From Thiotrichaceae bacterium (GTDB lineage: Bacteria > Pseudomonadota > Gammaproteobacteria > Thiotrichales > Thiotrichaceae): a stretch of DNA of 9,184 bases. Numbering within the stretch: position 1 is the first letter of the stretch; each line of letters starts with the position of its first letter. Shown here one piece after another: positions 1 through 7,424 of the stretch. The notes under the pieces are model-generated. The model was given only the letters and a program-made list of their open reading frames with translations. It did no database searches and was not told the DNA's origin. The DNA is taken from assembly GCA_024762625.1 (NCBI GenBank), contig JANTHA010000077.1, forward strand, positions 1-9,184, given 5' to 3'. The position numbers and the translations under genes are program-made.

Positions 1-1332
1 AAGAACGGTGTGGAATCCAATAACGCCACCGAAATTTTCGACCTGATGGAGTTGTTTGCCGAATACGGCTTCAACAAGTCGCACTCCGCCGCTTATGCGC
101 TGGTGTCCTACCAGACTATCTGGCTCAAGGCGCATTATCCGGCGGCCTTCATGGCGGCGGTGCTCTCGGCGGATATGGACAACACCGATAAGGTGGTCAC
201 CTTTGTGGATGATTGCCGCCAGCTGGGGCTGGAGGTTGTGGCGCCGGACATTAACCGCTCCGAATACAAGTTCATCAGCGAAAATGAAAATAACGTGATC
301 TTTGGTCTGGGCGCGATCAAGGGTGCGGGCGAAAGCGCCATCAACGAAATACTCGCTGAGCGTGACGCCAATGGTCCGTTCAAGTCCATGGCGGACATGT
401 GTCAGCGCGTCAAAAGCCGTAAAATCAGCAAGCGCATCCTGGAAACGCTGATCCGCGCCGGTGCGTTTGACAAGCTTGGAACCAACCGGCGCAGTCTGAT
501 GGAGGGTTTGCCCGAAATTGTGCGCATGGCGGATCAACTGCATCGCGACCAGGCGATTGGCCAGAGCGATCTGTTTGGCGGTTCCGTCGCAGTTGAGCTG
601 GATGTAAAAGTCATACCGCAACTGGAGGAGTGGAACGAAAAAGAGCGCCTGCGATACGAAAAAGACGCCATCGGGCTTTATCTGACCGGTCATCCGCTGG
701 ATGTTTATGAGACCGAAATAAAACAGCTGCGATCGCGCACCTTGAGTGAAATGGCCGAAGACGACGGCCGCAAGAAATATCAGAAAACGCCGGTGATGCT
801 GGTCGGGCTGGTTTCGGCGATCCGCACCCAGACCACTGACCGCGGCAAGCGCGCCTTTGTCACGCTGGATGACAAGACCGCCTATTATGAAGTGTTTATA
901 TTCAGCAATATTCTTGAAGAATACGAAGATGTGATTCAAAAGGAAGAGCTGCTGGTGGTGGAGGGTACGCTCAACTCCGATTTCCAGACCGGCGCGGTGC
1001 GTCTGCGCGTCGAGGCGCTTTATAATATCGAAGGCGCAAGAAACCAGTTCTTGCGTCGTCTGATGATCAATGTCGATAAAAAACAGACCGCCAACGGACT
1101 GCTAGATAAACTGGACGAATTGCTGCCTGGCGTTAATTTGAATCAGTCTGTGAGTCAAACTGAAAACCAGACTGCAAAGAATGGTCACTGTCCGGTGTTT
1201 ATCGCTTATGAAACCGAGGAGGCCAGCGCCCAGATTCGTCTCGGGTCGGACGTCAGCGCGCCGCTTAGCGATCAGGCGATTGCAGAATTAAGGAAAACGC
1301 TGGGTGAAGACCGCGTTAATCTGGTTTATTAA
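1..1332 (+). CDS. dnaE: DNA polymerase III alpha subunit, C-terminal part (5' end outside window)
   Basis: This is the C-terminal 443 codons of the replicative DNA polymerase alpha subunit; the frame is open from base 1, so the gene starts outside the window. Seen: a fingers-region block rich in conserved residues (GFNKSHSAAYALVSYQT, about codons 27-43), a helix-hairpin-helix region around codons 100-160 (GLGAIKGAGE), a sliding-clamp binding motif QSDLF at codons 188-192 (bases 562-576), and an OB fold at about codons 265-350. E. coli DnaE has a clamp motif of the same type (QADMF) at the equivalent place. The catalytic aspartates and PHP domain lie upstream of the window, so polymerase activity cannot be judged here. 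The last 90 or so codons correspond to the tau-binding end and are the least conserved part. The gene ends with two consecutive in-frame stops, TAA TAG. It is convergent with the next gene, 24 bases away. Identity is very secure. Confidence 0.97.
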   Translation, partial: KNGVESNNATEIFDLMELFAEYGFNKSHSAAYALVSYQTIWLKAHYPAAFMAAVLSADMDNTDKVVTFVDDCRQLGLEVVAPDINRSEYKFISENENNVIFGLGAIKGAGESAINEILAERDANGPFKSMADMCQRVKSRKISKRILETLIRAGAFDKLGTNRRSLMEGLPEIVRMADQLHRDQAIGQSDLFGGSVAVELDVKVIPQLEEWNEKERLRYEKDAIGLYLTGHPLDVYETEIKQLRSRTLSEMAEDDGRKKYQKTPVMLVGLVSAIRTQTTDRGKRAFVTLDDKTAYYEVFIFSNILEEYEDVIQKEELLVVEGTLNSDFQTGAVRLRVEALYNIEGARNQFLRRLMINVDKKQTANGLLDKLDELLPGVNLNQSVSQTENQTAKNGHCPVFIAYETEEASAQIRLGSDVSAPLSDQAIAELRKTLGEDRVNLVY

Positions 1333-1356
1333 TAGAGGCGCGCCCATTAGTTAATT

Positions 1357-2337
1357 TTAAAACGTTAGCGTCAAGCGGCTTTCAAAATACCGTTCTTCCT
1401 GTGTGATCGGATCAATGAACGAGAGCGATCTGGCGAGTAGTTGCAGTGGGTTTGTATAGTCTTCGCCCTTGCAGGGCAGCAGTTCAGGATAAAAGGGGTC
1501 GTTCAGTATTGGTATGCCGAGCGCATTCATGTGCACCCTGAGTTGATGCTGTTTGCCGGTGTGTGGTTTGAGCCGGTATCTGGCAAGATCGCCTTTGGTT
1601 TCAATAATTGAAATGTGCGTTTCGGCGTTGGTATTGTCATTGGTGACGTCATTGATGACGGAATTGCTTTTGTCGTTCATCCGAGTGTCGCTTTCCTTCA
1701 TAATGAAAAACGGTTCGCTCTTGATAAGGCGGCTGCGGCGAGTTAATGGGAAGTCCTGCTCATTGGCGGGGCGCGGCGCAATCGCTTCGTAGCTTTTTTT
1801 TACCTCGCGATTCTGGAACAGCATCTGGTAAGGTCTGCGCGCTTCGCGCTTACAGGTAAACAGCATAACGCCGGCGGTTTCCCGGTCAAGCCGGTGGATG
1901 GGGCTGATCTGCTCATTTTGAAATTGATGTTTGAGGCGCGCCAGCAGGCTTTCTCGCACGAAACGTCCGGTGGGGGTTACAGGCACAAAATGAGGCTTGT
2001 CGACCACGATGATATGCTCATCCTGAAATAGGATGGTTTCTTTAAATGGAATGACGGGTTCGTTGGGTATTTCTCGATAATAAAACAGAAAGAAATCACC
2101 CTGGTAGGGCGTGTTCTTGTCAAATGGCTTGCCATTTTCATCGACAATGTCGCCGCGTTGCATGCGTTCGATCAGAATTTCGCGCTGGATAAAGGGAAAC
2201 CGCTGAACCAGAAAATCAAGCAGCGTTGCATGACCGTATTCGTTTTTCTGGGGAACCCAGACGCGGCTGGCTGACACGCCCTGGCGCATCGGGAGTGGAG
2301 AAGGGGGCTTGCCGCTGGGTTTTCTTTGCTGATTCAT
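1357..2337 (-). CDS. RluA-family RNA pseudouridine synthase
   Basis: This 326-residue protein should convert specific uridines in rRNA or tRNA to pseudouridine in the cytoplasm. Seen: the family's catalytic signature HRLDRET at residues 148-154, with D151 as the expected nucleophile, and the second conserved block KPHTGKQHQLRVHM at 257-270. Residues about 35-90 look like an S4-type RNA-binding segment. The C-terminal block NPLQLLARSLSF (297-308) also fits the family. The exact target (RluA-, RluC/D- or TruC-like) cannot be read from sequence, so no symbol is given. Residues 217-240 form an Asn/Asp/Thr-rich insertion between the two catalytic-domain blocks that carries a 12-base tandem duplication. 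The ATG overlaps the TGA of the upstream hydrolase (ATGA) and no Shine-Dalgarno sequence precedes it, so translation is probably coupled. The first 20 residues are polar and Pro-rich; Met17 is a possible later start. Confidence 0.92.
   Translation of the reverse strand: MNQQRKPSGKPPSPLPMRQGVSASRVWVPQKNEYGHATLLDFLVQRFPFIQREILIERMQRGDIVDENGKPFDKNTPYQGDFFLFYYREIPNEPVIPFKETILFQDEHIIVVDKPHFVPVTPTGRFVRESLLARLKHQFQNEQISPIHRLDRETAGVMLFTCKREARRPYQMLFQNREVKKSYEAIAPRPANEQDFPLTRRSRLIKSEPFFIMKESDTRMNDKSNSVINDVTNDNTNAETHISIIETKGDLARYRLKPHTGKQHQLRVHMNALGIPILNDPFYPELLPCKGEDYTNPLQLLARSLSFIDPITQEERYFESRLTLTF
1636..1659 (-). repeat. 12-base in-frame tandem duplication inside the pseudouridine synthase gene
   Basis: Bases 1636-1647 (GTCATTGGTGAC) and 1648-1659 (GTCATTGATGAC) are adjacent copies with 11 of 12 bases identical. 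The unit is a multiple of three, so it adds four residues per copy and gives the protein segment NDVINDVTND. It lies in the polar insertion at about residues 220-235, which is probably a surface loop. The likely origin is replication slippage. Confidence 0.8.
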
Positions 2338-3341
2338 TTTTTGCGCTTTATTGAAACTTTATTGATGCTATGTTTATCTTGTGTTTGTAACCACTTGATA
2401 ATACGTTGTTCCAACCAGTATTCAGGAATGAAGGGCAGGGTTCCGCCCACAAAGCCGACATGACCGCCGCGCTCAGATAATTCAAGATATACAGAATTAG
2501 ATAATTCGGTTTCGTCAGGAACCGTCTGTTCCCACATGAAGGGGTCGTCTTTGGCGTGAATAATCAACGTTGGTTTGCGGATGTTCCTTAAAAACTGGCG
2601 GCTACTGCATTGATTGTAATAATCATCTGCGCCATTAAAGCCGTGCAGTGGGGCAGTCACCTGGTCATCGAATTGGTAGAATGTTTTGAGTTTGTCTATT
2701 TCAATGGAGCCAAGCGGTGATTCTAGCGCGCCTGTAGAAAATTTTTCCTTATACTTTTTACGGCAGCGGGATAACAGGTAGCTTTGATAAAGGCGGGAGA
2801 CGCTTTTTTCCAGCCTGTCTTCCGCATCGGCAAGTTTAAAAGGAACCGAGATCGCGATCGCGGTTGTAACGGCCGCCCGTTCGCCCTGTTCGCCCAGCCA
2901 TTTCAGAACGACATTTCCGCCCAGGGAGAAACCCGCCACGGCAAAAACGCCTTGAGAATAGCGGCTGCTCAGGTATTCAACAAGCGTCTGTAAATCGCCG
3001 GTTTCACCGCTGTGATAACCGCGCGCTAAACGATTGGGCTGACCGCTGCAGCCGCGAAAGTGCATGAAGAAAACGCCGTAGCCCGCATCGTCAAGCATCC
3101 TGATCAATGGTTTGATGTAGTGTGAGTGTAGCGAGCCTTCCAGACCATGAAGCAGTACAACGATCGGTTTGTCGTCAATTTGAGTGTGCGCAAGGTCTAT
3201 AAAATCGCCATCGGGAAGCTCCAGACGTCTGTTTTGCAATGCAATGACGGGGCGCTTGCGCAATAGGGTGGGCCAGAGCGTTTGCAGGTGTGGATTGGAA
3301 AGCCACCAGGCGGTTTTGAAGTTGCTTTTTATGATAGGCAT
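2334..3341 (-). CDS. yheT: YheT-family alpha/beta hydrolase
   Basis: This 335-residue cytoplasmic hydrolase belongs to the YheT group of alpha/beta-fold enzymes; the natural substrate is not established, and esterase activity is the usual expectation. Seen: oxyanion-region motif HGLEGS at 65-70, the strongly family-specific stretch MHFRGCSGQPNR at 93-104 with YHSGET at 109-114, the nucleophile elbow GFSLGGN with S139, an acid residue in HAKDDPF (D265 or D266), and the catalytic histidine H294 in GGHVGFVGG. Length and motif order match E. coli YheT closely. The chosen ATG keeps the conserved N-terminal segment (SNPHLQT, 15-21) intact. No Shine-Dalgarno sequence precedes it, and an extended -10 element ends eight bases upstream, which points to a leaderless message. 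It is first in a two-gene unit; its TGA overlaps the pseudouridine synthase ATG. The last 15 residues are Lys-rich and AT-rich in DNA. Confidence 0.94.
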   Translation of the reverse strand: MPIIKSNFKTAWWLSNPHLQTLWPTLLRKRPVIALQNRRLELPDGDFIDLAHTQIDDKPIVVLLHGLEGSLHSHYIKPLIRMLDDAGYGVFFMHFRGCSGQPNRLARGYHSGETGDLQTLVEYLSSRYSQGVFAVAGFSLGGNVVLKWLGEQGERAAVTTAIAISVPFKLADAEDRLEKSVSRLYQSYLLSRCRKKYKEKFSTGALESPLGSIEIDKLKTFYQFDDQVTAPLHGFNGADDYYNQCSSRQFLRNIRKPTLIIHAKDDPFMWEQTVPDETELSNSVYLELSERGGHVGFVGGTLPFIPEYWLEQRIIKWLQTQDKHSINKVSIKRKK

Positions 3342-3349
3342 GGCGCGGA

Positions 3350-3358
3350 ATTATAGCA
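3350..3358 (-). promoter_or_regulatory. Extended -10 promoter for the yheT operon, probably giving a leaderless mRNA
   Basis: On the minus strand this reads TGCTATAAT, a perfect consensus extended -10 element (TGn plus TATAAT). No good -35 hexamer lies at 16-18 bases, as is common for extended -10 promoters. The last base of the -10 is at 3350 and the ATG begins at 3341, so the normal start point falls at about 3344-3341, within three bases of the start codon or on it. The discriminator (TCCGCGCC) is GC-rich. Confidence 0.65.
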
Positions 3359-3385
3359 TTGGCGGCGAGCCGTCCCTATGCAATA

Positions 3386-3412
3386 TTGCGGTTTAAATCT
3401 GCGCCGCCGCAA
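3386..3412. repeat. Inverted repeat between divergent promoters
   Basis: Arms TTGCGG (3386-3391) and CCGCAA (3407-3412) flank a 15-base AT-containing centre; a second partly overlapping partner, CGCAAT, lies at 3414-3419. It sits between the two divergent -10 elements. It could be a regulator site or chance in GC-rich sequence; six-base arms are weak evidence. Confidence 0.3.
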
Positions 3413-3455
3413 GCGCAATTAATCCGCGCTAAAAACTACTTTTGCAGCGCCATTC

Positions 3456-3464
3456 TGCTATACT
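3456..3464 (+). promoter_or_regulatory. Extended -10 promoter for gyrA
   Basis: TGCTATACT matches the extended -10 consensus with one mismatch in the hexamer. Seven bases later is an A at 3471, the expected start point, which would give a 45-base leader. The discriminator TCGCGC is GC-rich, and no good -35 sits at the usual distance. A GC-rich discriminator is the known feature that makes many gyrase promoters respond to supercoiling and ppGpp; that response is an inference here. Confidence 0.6.
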
Positions 3465-3515
3465 TCGCGCACCTTTTTTATAACCAGAAAATACACCAAT
3501 ACCGACACTGACAAT

Positions 3516-6188
3516 ATGGCTGAATTCGCAAAAGAAATAATCCCGATTAACCTCGAAGACGAGATGCGCAAGTCGTATCTGGAATACGCCATGAGCGTAA
3601 TTGTCGGGCGCGCATTGCCGGATGTTCGGGATGGTCTCAAGCCGGTGCATCGCCGCGTTTTGTATGCGATGCACGAACTCAAGAACGACTTTAACAAGCC
3701 CTATAAAAAGTCGGCGCGTATCGTCGGTGACGTGATTGGTAAATACCATCCACATGGCGATACGGCGGTGTATGACACCATGGTGCGCATGGCGCAGCCG
3801 TTTTCGATGCGCTATATGCTGATTGACGGGCAGGGCAACTTCGGTTCAGTGGACGGCGACTCGCCCGCTGCCATGCGTTATACCGAAGTGCGCATGTCCA
3901 AAATTGCGCATGAATTGCTCGCCGATATTGACAAGGAAACGGTTGATTTTGTCGGCAACTACGATGATTCCGAGTTCGAGCCGGTGGTTTTTCCTACGCG
4001 ACTGCCGAATCTGTTGCTGAATGGCTCCTCCGGCATCGCGGTGGGCATGGCGACCAATATACCGCCGCACAATATCACAGAAGTGATTAACGGGACGCTG
4101 GCGCTGATCGAAGATAGTTCGCTGAGCATTGATGACCTGATGCAACATATCCCCGGGCCGGATTTCCCGACAGCAGGCGTGATCAATGGCGCACATGGGA
4201 TCAAACAGGCCTATCATACCGGGCGCGGCAGCGTCAAAATAAGGGCGGTCGCCGATTTCGAAACGGATAAGAATGGCCGTGAGAAAATCGTCGTTACCGA
4301 GTTGCCTTATCAGGTTAACAAGGCGCGTTTGATTGAAAAAATTGCTGAACTGGTCAAGCACAAGAAAATTGAAGGCATTTCCGAATTGCGCGATGAGTCC
4401 GACAAGGAAGGCATGCGCATGGTGATTGAGGTCAAGCGCGGCGAAAACGCCGAGGTGATACTCAATAACCTGTACAAGCAGACCCAGATGCAGAACAGTT
4501 TTGGCATCAATATGGTCGCCCTGATGGATGGCCAGCCCAAGCTGTTCAACCTCAAGGAAATACTCGAAGCGTTTATCCGTCATCGCCGCGAAGTGGTGAC
4601 GCGCCGCACCATCTATCTGTTACGCAAGGCGCGCGCCAGGGCGCATATACTGGAAGGTCTTGCGGTGGCGCTTGGCAGCATCGACGAGATTATCGAAACG
4701 ATTAAAACGTCGGCCAATCCGGCGGAGGCGCGCGAACGCCTGCTGGCGAAAGCCTGGAATGCCGATATTGTGATGGAAATGTTGCAGCGCGGCGACTCTG
4801 ATACCGCGCGACCTGAAGATCTGGATCCGCGCTTTGGCCTTAAAGAGGATGGTTACTGGCTTTCCGATGCGCAGGTTAAGGCGATCCTTGATTTGCAATT
4901 GCACCGTTTGACAGGCCTTGAGAAAGATAAAATTCTCAATGAATACAAAGATGTACTGCTTAAAATTATAGATTTTCTTGAAATACTGGGCGATCCGGAT
5001 CGCTTGATGCGCGTGATCCGCGACGAACTGATCGAAATGCGTGAAATGTATGGCGATGAGCGCCTCACCAAAATTAATGCGATCGGTGAAGATCTGGTGG
5101 ATATTGATCTGATTCCGGAAGAAGACGTCGTTGTTACCTTATCACATGCCGGTTATGCCAAGGCGCAGCCTCTGGATACCTATCGCGCGCAACGTCGTGG
5201 CGGGCGCGGCAAAACCGCCACCAAGATGAAGGATGAAGACTTTATCGAGAAGTTGTTTGTGGCGAGCACCCACGACACCATTCTGTGCTTCTCCTCGCGC
5301 GGTCGCCTCTACTGGCTTAAGGTGTTCCAGTTGCCGATGGCGTCGCGTACTTCGCGAGGCAGGCCAATTGTCAATCTGTTGCCTTTGGAAGAGGGCGAAC
5401 GCATCCAGGCGATTTTGCCGATCCGCGAGTATGAAGACGGCAAATTTGTGTTCATGGCGACCGAAAATGGCACAGTCAAGAAAACCGAGCTCAAGGCGTT
5501 CTCCAATGAGCGCGCATCGGGGATTATTGCTATCGACCTGCGAGAGGAAAACCAGCTGGTTGATGTCGCAATTACCGAAGGCGATAGTGAAGTGATGCTG
5601 TTTACCTCGCAAGGCAAGGCGATCCGTTTTGACGAATCGGACGTGCGCGGAATGGGACGCACCGCTGCGGGCGTACGAGGCATCAAGATGCCGGATGACG
5701 TCAAGGTGAATGCGTTGATCATTCTGGATGAAGGACGCCTGCTGATGGCGACCGAAAACGGCTATGGCAAACGCACTGACGTAGAGCAGTTCTCAAAACA
5801 GAAACGCGGCGGCAGCGGCGTGATCGCCATTCAGACTTCTACCCGCAATGGTAAAGCGGTTGGCGCGGTGCAGGTTACCGATGATGACGAAATCATGCTG
5901 ATCACCAACGGCGGAACGCTGGTCAGGACGCCGGTCAAGGATGTCTCCATCACCAGCCGTAATACTCAGGGCGTGCGCCTGATCAAGCTGGGCAAGGGCG
6001 AAGTGTTGTGTCAGATTGAGCGTATTGCGAGCATGGATGATGAGGACGAGCAACACGAAAAAAGCGATGCCGAAAAAGAAGCAGAAGACAAGGCAGAAGA
6101 TAAAGCTGCAAACATCGAAGAAAACACCGATAAAAATAATACGAAAAACCCGGAGCAGGATTCAAACGACGATTCAAGCGAGGCGTAA
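3516..6188 (+). CDS. gyrA: DNA gyrase subunit A
   Basis: GyrA (890 residues) is the breakage-reunion subunit of the A2B2 gyrase that introduces negative supercoils with ATP. Seen: the winged-helix domain with [22 protein letters not shown] at about 31-52, split here as [10 protein letters not shown] and [12 protein letters not shown], the quinolone-region motif [10 protein letters not shown] at 78-87, and catalytic Y122 in MRYTE. The GyrA box QRRGGRG at 559-565 opens the C-terminal DNA-wrapping beta-pinwheel and separates it from ParC. Residue 83 is Thr, as in wild-type Pseudomonas aeruginosa, and residue 87 is Asp, so nothing suggests quinolone resistance at these two positions. Residues about 838-890 are a charged, low-complexity tail rich in Asp, Glu, Lys and Asn with a tandem AEDK repeat; the acidic tail of E. 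coli GyrA is known to tune supercoiling, though this one is longer and has more lysine. The start matches homologues but lacks a clear Shine-Dalgarno sequence. Confidence 0.98.
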   Translation: MAEFAKEIIPINLEDEMRKSYLEYAMSVIVGRALPDVRDGLKPVHRRVLYAMHELKNDFNKPYKKSARIVGDVIGKYHPHGDTAVYDTMVRMAQPFSMRYMLIDGQGNFGSVDGDSPAAMRYTEVRMSKIAHELLADIDKETVDFVGNYDDSEFEPVVFPTRLPNLLLNGSSGIAVGMATNIPPHNITEVINGTLALIEDSSLSIDDLMQHIPGPDFPTAGVINGAHGIKQAYHTGRGSVKIRAVADFETDKNGREKIVVTELPYQVNKARLIEKIAELVKHKKIEGISELRDESDKEGMRMVIEVKRGENAEVILNNLYKQTQMQNSFGINMVALMDGQPKLFNLKEILEAFIRHRREVVTRRTIYLLRKARARAHILEGLAVALGSIDEIIETIKTSANPAEARERLLAKAWNADIVMEMLQRGDSDTARPEDLDPRFGLKEDGYWLSDAQVKAILDLQLHRLTGLEKDKILNEYKDVLLKIIDFLEILGDPDRLMRVIRDELIEMREMYGDERLTKINAIGEDLVDIDLIPEEDVVVTLSHAGYAKAQPLDTYRAQRRGGRGKTATKMKDEDFIEKLFVASTHDTILCFSSRGRLYWLKVFQLPMASRTSRGRPIVNLLPLEEGERIQAILPIREYEDGKFVFMATENGTVKKTELKAFSNERASGIIAIDLREENQLVDVAITEGDSEVMLFTSQGKAIRFDESDVRGMGRTAAGVRGIKMPDDVKVNALIILDEGRLLMATENGYGKRTDVEQFSKQKRGGSGVIAIQTSTRNGKAVGAVQVTDDDEIMLITNGGTLVRTPVKDVSITSRNTQGVRLIKLGKGEVLCQIERIASMDDEDEQHEKSDAEKEAEDKAEDKAANIEENTDKNNTKNPEQDSNDDSSEA
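6081..6104 (+). repeat. 12-base in-frame tandem repeat in the gyrA tail
   Basis: GCAGAAGACAAG (6081-6092) is followed directly by GCAGAAGATAAA (6093-6104), with 10 of 12 bases identical. Both encode Ala-Glu-Asp-Lys, residues 856-863. The two differences are synonymous third-position changes, so the protein repeat is exact. It lies in the probably disordered C-terminal tail. Confidence 0.75.
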
Positions 6189-6225
6189 GCCATGCGAACT
6201 TGTTTGCACCCCAGGGCGCTAAATC

Positions 6226-7353
6226 GTGAATAGTTTTGTGACGCTGCTCAACCAGTTTGACGCTCAGGGATACCTTGTGCTGGGCGTCAACCTTGTGTTG
6301 TTGGTATTCGCCAGACAGATTCTGAAACTGCTTTATTCCACGCCGGACAAAGTCCCCGGATTCAATCGCAAGGTGATGATTTTCAGGGCGCTGAACCTGC
6401 TGATCATGATCGCTTACGGTTATTACCGCTTTTTCCAGGATCAGCAAAATAAAAGCACGCTGTTGCATATTCTGGCCGTGCTTGCGATTGTCTATTTTGC
6501 CTATCTTGCTATGCATCTGGCGCATGCTTTCTGGGTGCGACAATACGGTAAGGAACGCGAAATAAACGGTAAAAAGCGCTTTAGTTCTACTTACCAGACG
6601 CGCATGCTGAGCATATTCAGCAGTATTTTTATCGGTGTCATCGCATTGGTTGGCGTTATTCGTCTGCTGGGTTTTGATTCGGTGCTCGAAGCTGGCGGCG
6701 TGATTGGACTCATCGGCGTATTTCTGGCGCTTACCTCAAATATCTGGGGACCGGATATTTTTCATGGCTTGATTATACTCAATAGCGACATGCTCTCCGA
6801 GGGCGATGTGATCCAGTTCAGGGATGGTTCTGAGACGATTTACGGACTGGTTTACAAGACTAAAGTGTTTCATACGGTGATACTTAATATTATTAATAAT
6901 CATAGGGTTATGATTAGAAACTCGAAATTGCGTGATTTTACGGTTCACAACCTGTCGCGTTTTGCATCGGCGCGCGGCTTGCGCGAAAGCCTGGTTTTCA
7001 AGATAGGCTATGATGTGTCGCCGGAGCAGGTCAGGGATCTGTTTGAAACAGCCTATGAAAAGGCTGCGAAAGACAAGGGTATTCCGATTGAGGAGCAACA
7101 CCAGCTTGAATATGGCGTATCAAATACCGGCGATCATGCCGTTGAATGGCGCTTTTATTACTACACAAAGGGAGTAGAAAAACTGATGCTGACGCGCCAG
7201 CGCCTGTTGCAACTGATGCTCGAAACTTCGCGGCAAAAAGGCATATCGCTGGCGACGCCGATTAGCTATACGCTCAATGCGGCGTCAGATATCGTTGGCG
7301 AGAGCGTTGGGGTTTGCACATCATCTGATGCGCCTGATCAACAAAAACCATAA
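6226..7353 (+). CDS. MscS-family mechanosensitive channel-like membrane protein
   Basis: This 375-residue inner-membrane protein should form a small-conductance, tension-gated channel that releases solutes on osmotic downshock. Seen: likely membrane segments at about 15-37, 52-70, 78-102, 128-149 and a Gly/Ala-containing pore-lining segment at 153-185, followed by the MscS-type beta-domain entry SEGDVIQF (191-198) and a soluble cytoplasmic domain. This is two segments more than E. coli MscS (three). The pore segment is atypical: LALTSNIWGPDIFHGLIIL (167-185) puts Asn, Trp, Gly-Pro and His where MscS has small residues. A function other than plain osmotic release is therefore possible. The start is a GTG 37 bases after the gyrA stop, with AGGG at 6213-6216 as a weak ribosome binding site. 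An in-frame TAA lies two codons before the GTG, so no earlier start exists. The C-terminal 20 residues look disordered. It may be cotranscribed with gyrA. Confidence 0.85.
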   Translation: MNSFVTLLNQFDAQGYLVLGVNLVLLVFARQILKLLYSTPDKVPGFNRKVMIFRALNLLIMIAYGYYRFFQDQQNKSTLLHILAVLAIVYFAYLAMHLAHAFWVRQYGKEREINGKKRFSSTYQTRMLSIFSSIFIGVIALVGVIRLLGFDSVLEAGGVIGLIGVFLALTSNIWGPDIFHGLIILNSDMLSEGDVIQFRDGSETIYGLVYKTKVFHTVILNIINNHRVMIRNSKLRDFTVHNLSRFASARGLRESLVFKIGYDVSPEQVRDLFETAYEKAAKDKGIPIEEQHQLEYGVSNTGDHAVEWRFYYYTKGVEKLMLTRQRLLQLMLETSRQKGISLATPISYTLNAASDIVGESVGVCTSSDAPDQQKP

Positions 7354-7424
7354 TTTGTTCATGCATCTTGGACTGGATCATGGTAAAACGCTTTTTTGAA
7401 TCACAGATAACAGGAATTATTTAA

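Noticed and set aside
1333..1356. GGCGCGCC palindrome and AT-rich run between dnaE and the pseudouridine synthase gene as a bidirectional terminator
   Set aside because: The palindrome has no loop and is not followed by a T run; the AT-rich arms do not form a convincing stem.
3762..3764. Thr instead of Ser at GyrA position 83, a quinolone-resistance position
   Set aside because: Thr at 83 is the wild-type residue in Pseudomonas aeruginosa and related species, and Asp87 is intact.
3846..4583. Long antisense reading frame (245 codons) inside gyrA, with smaller ones elsewhere in gyrA
   Set aside because: They lie within a strongly conserved gene, show no recognisable protein family and arise from the codon pattern of the sense strand.
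7368..7411. TTGGAC and GATAAC as a promoter for serC
   Set aside because: The -35 has only three matches and the spacing between the two elements is far too long.
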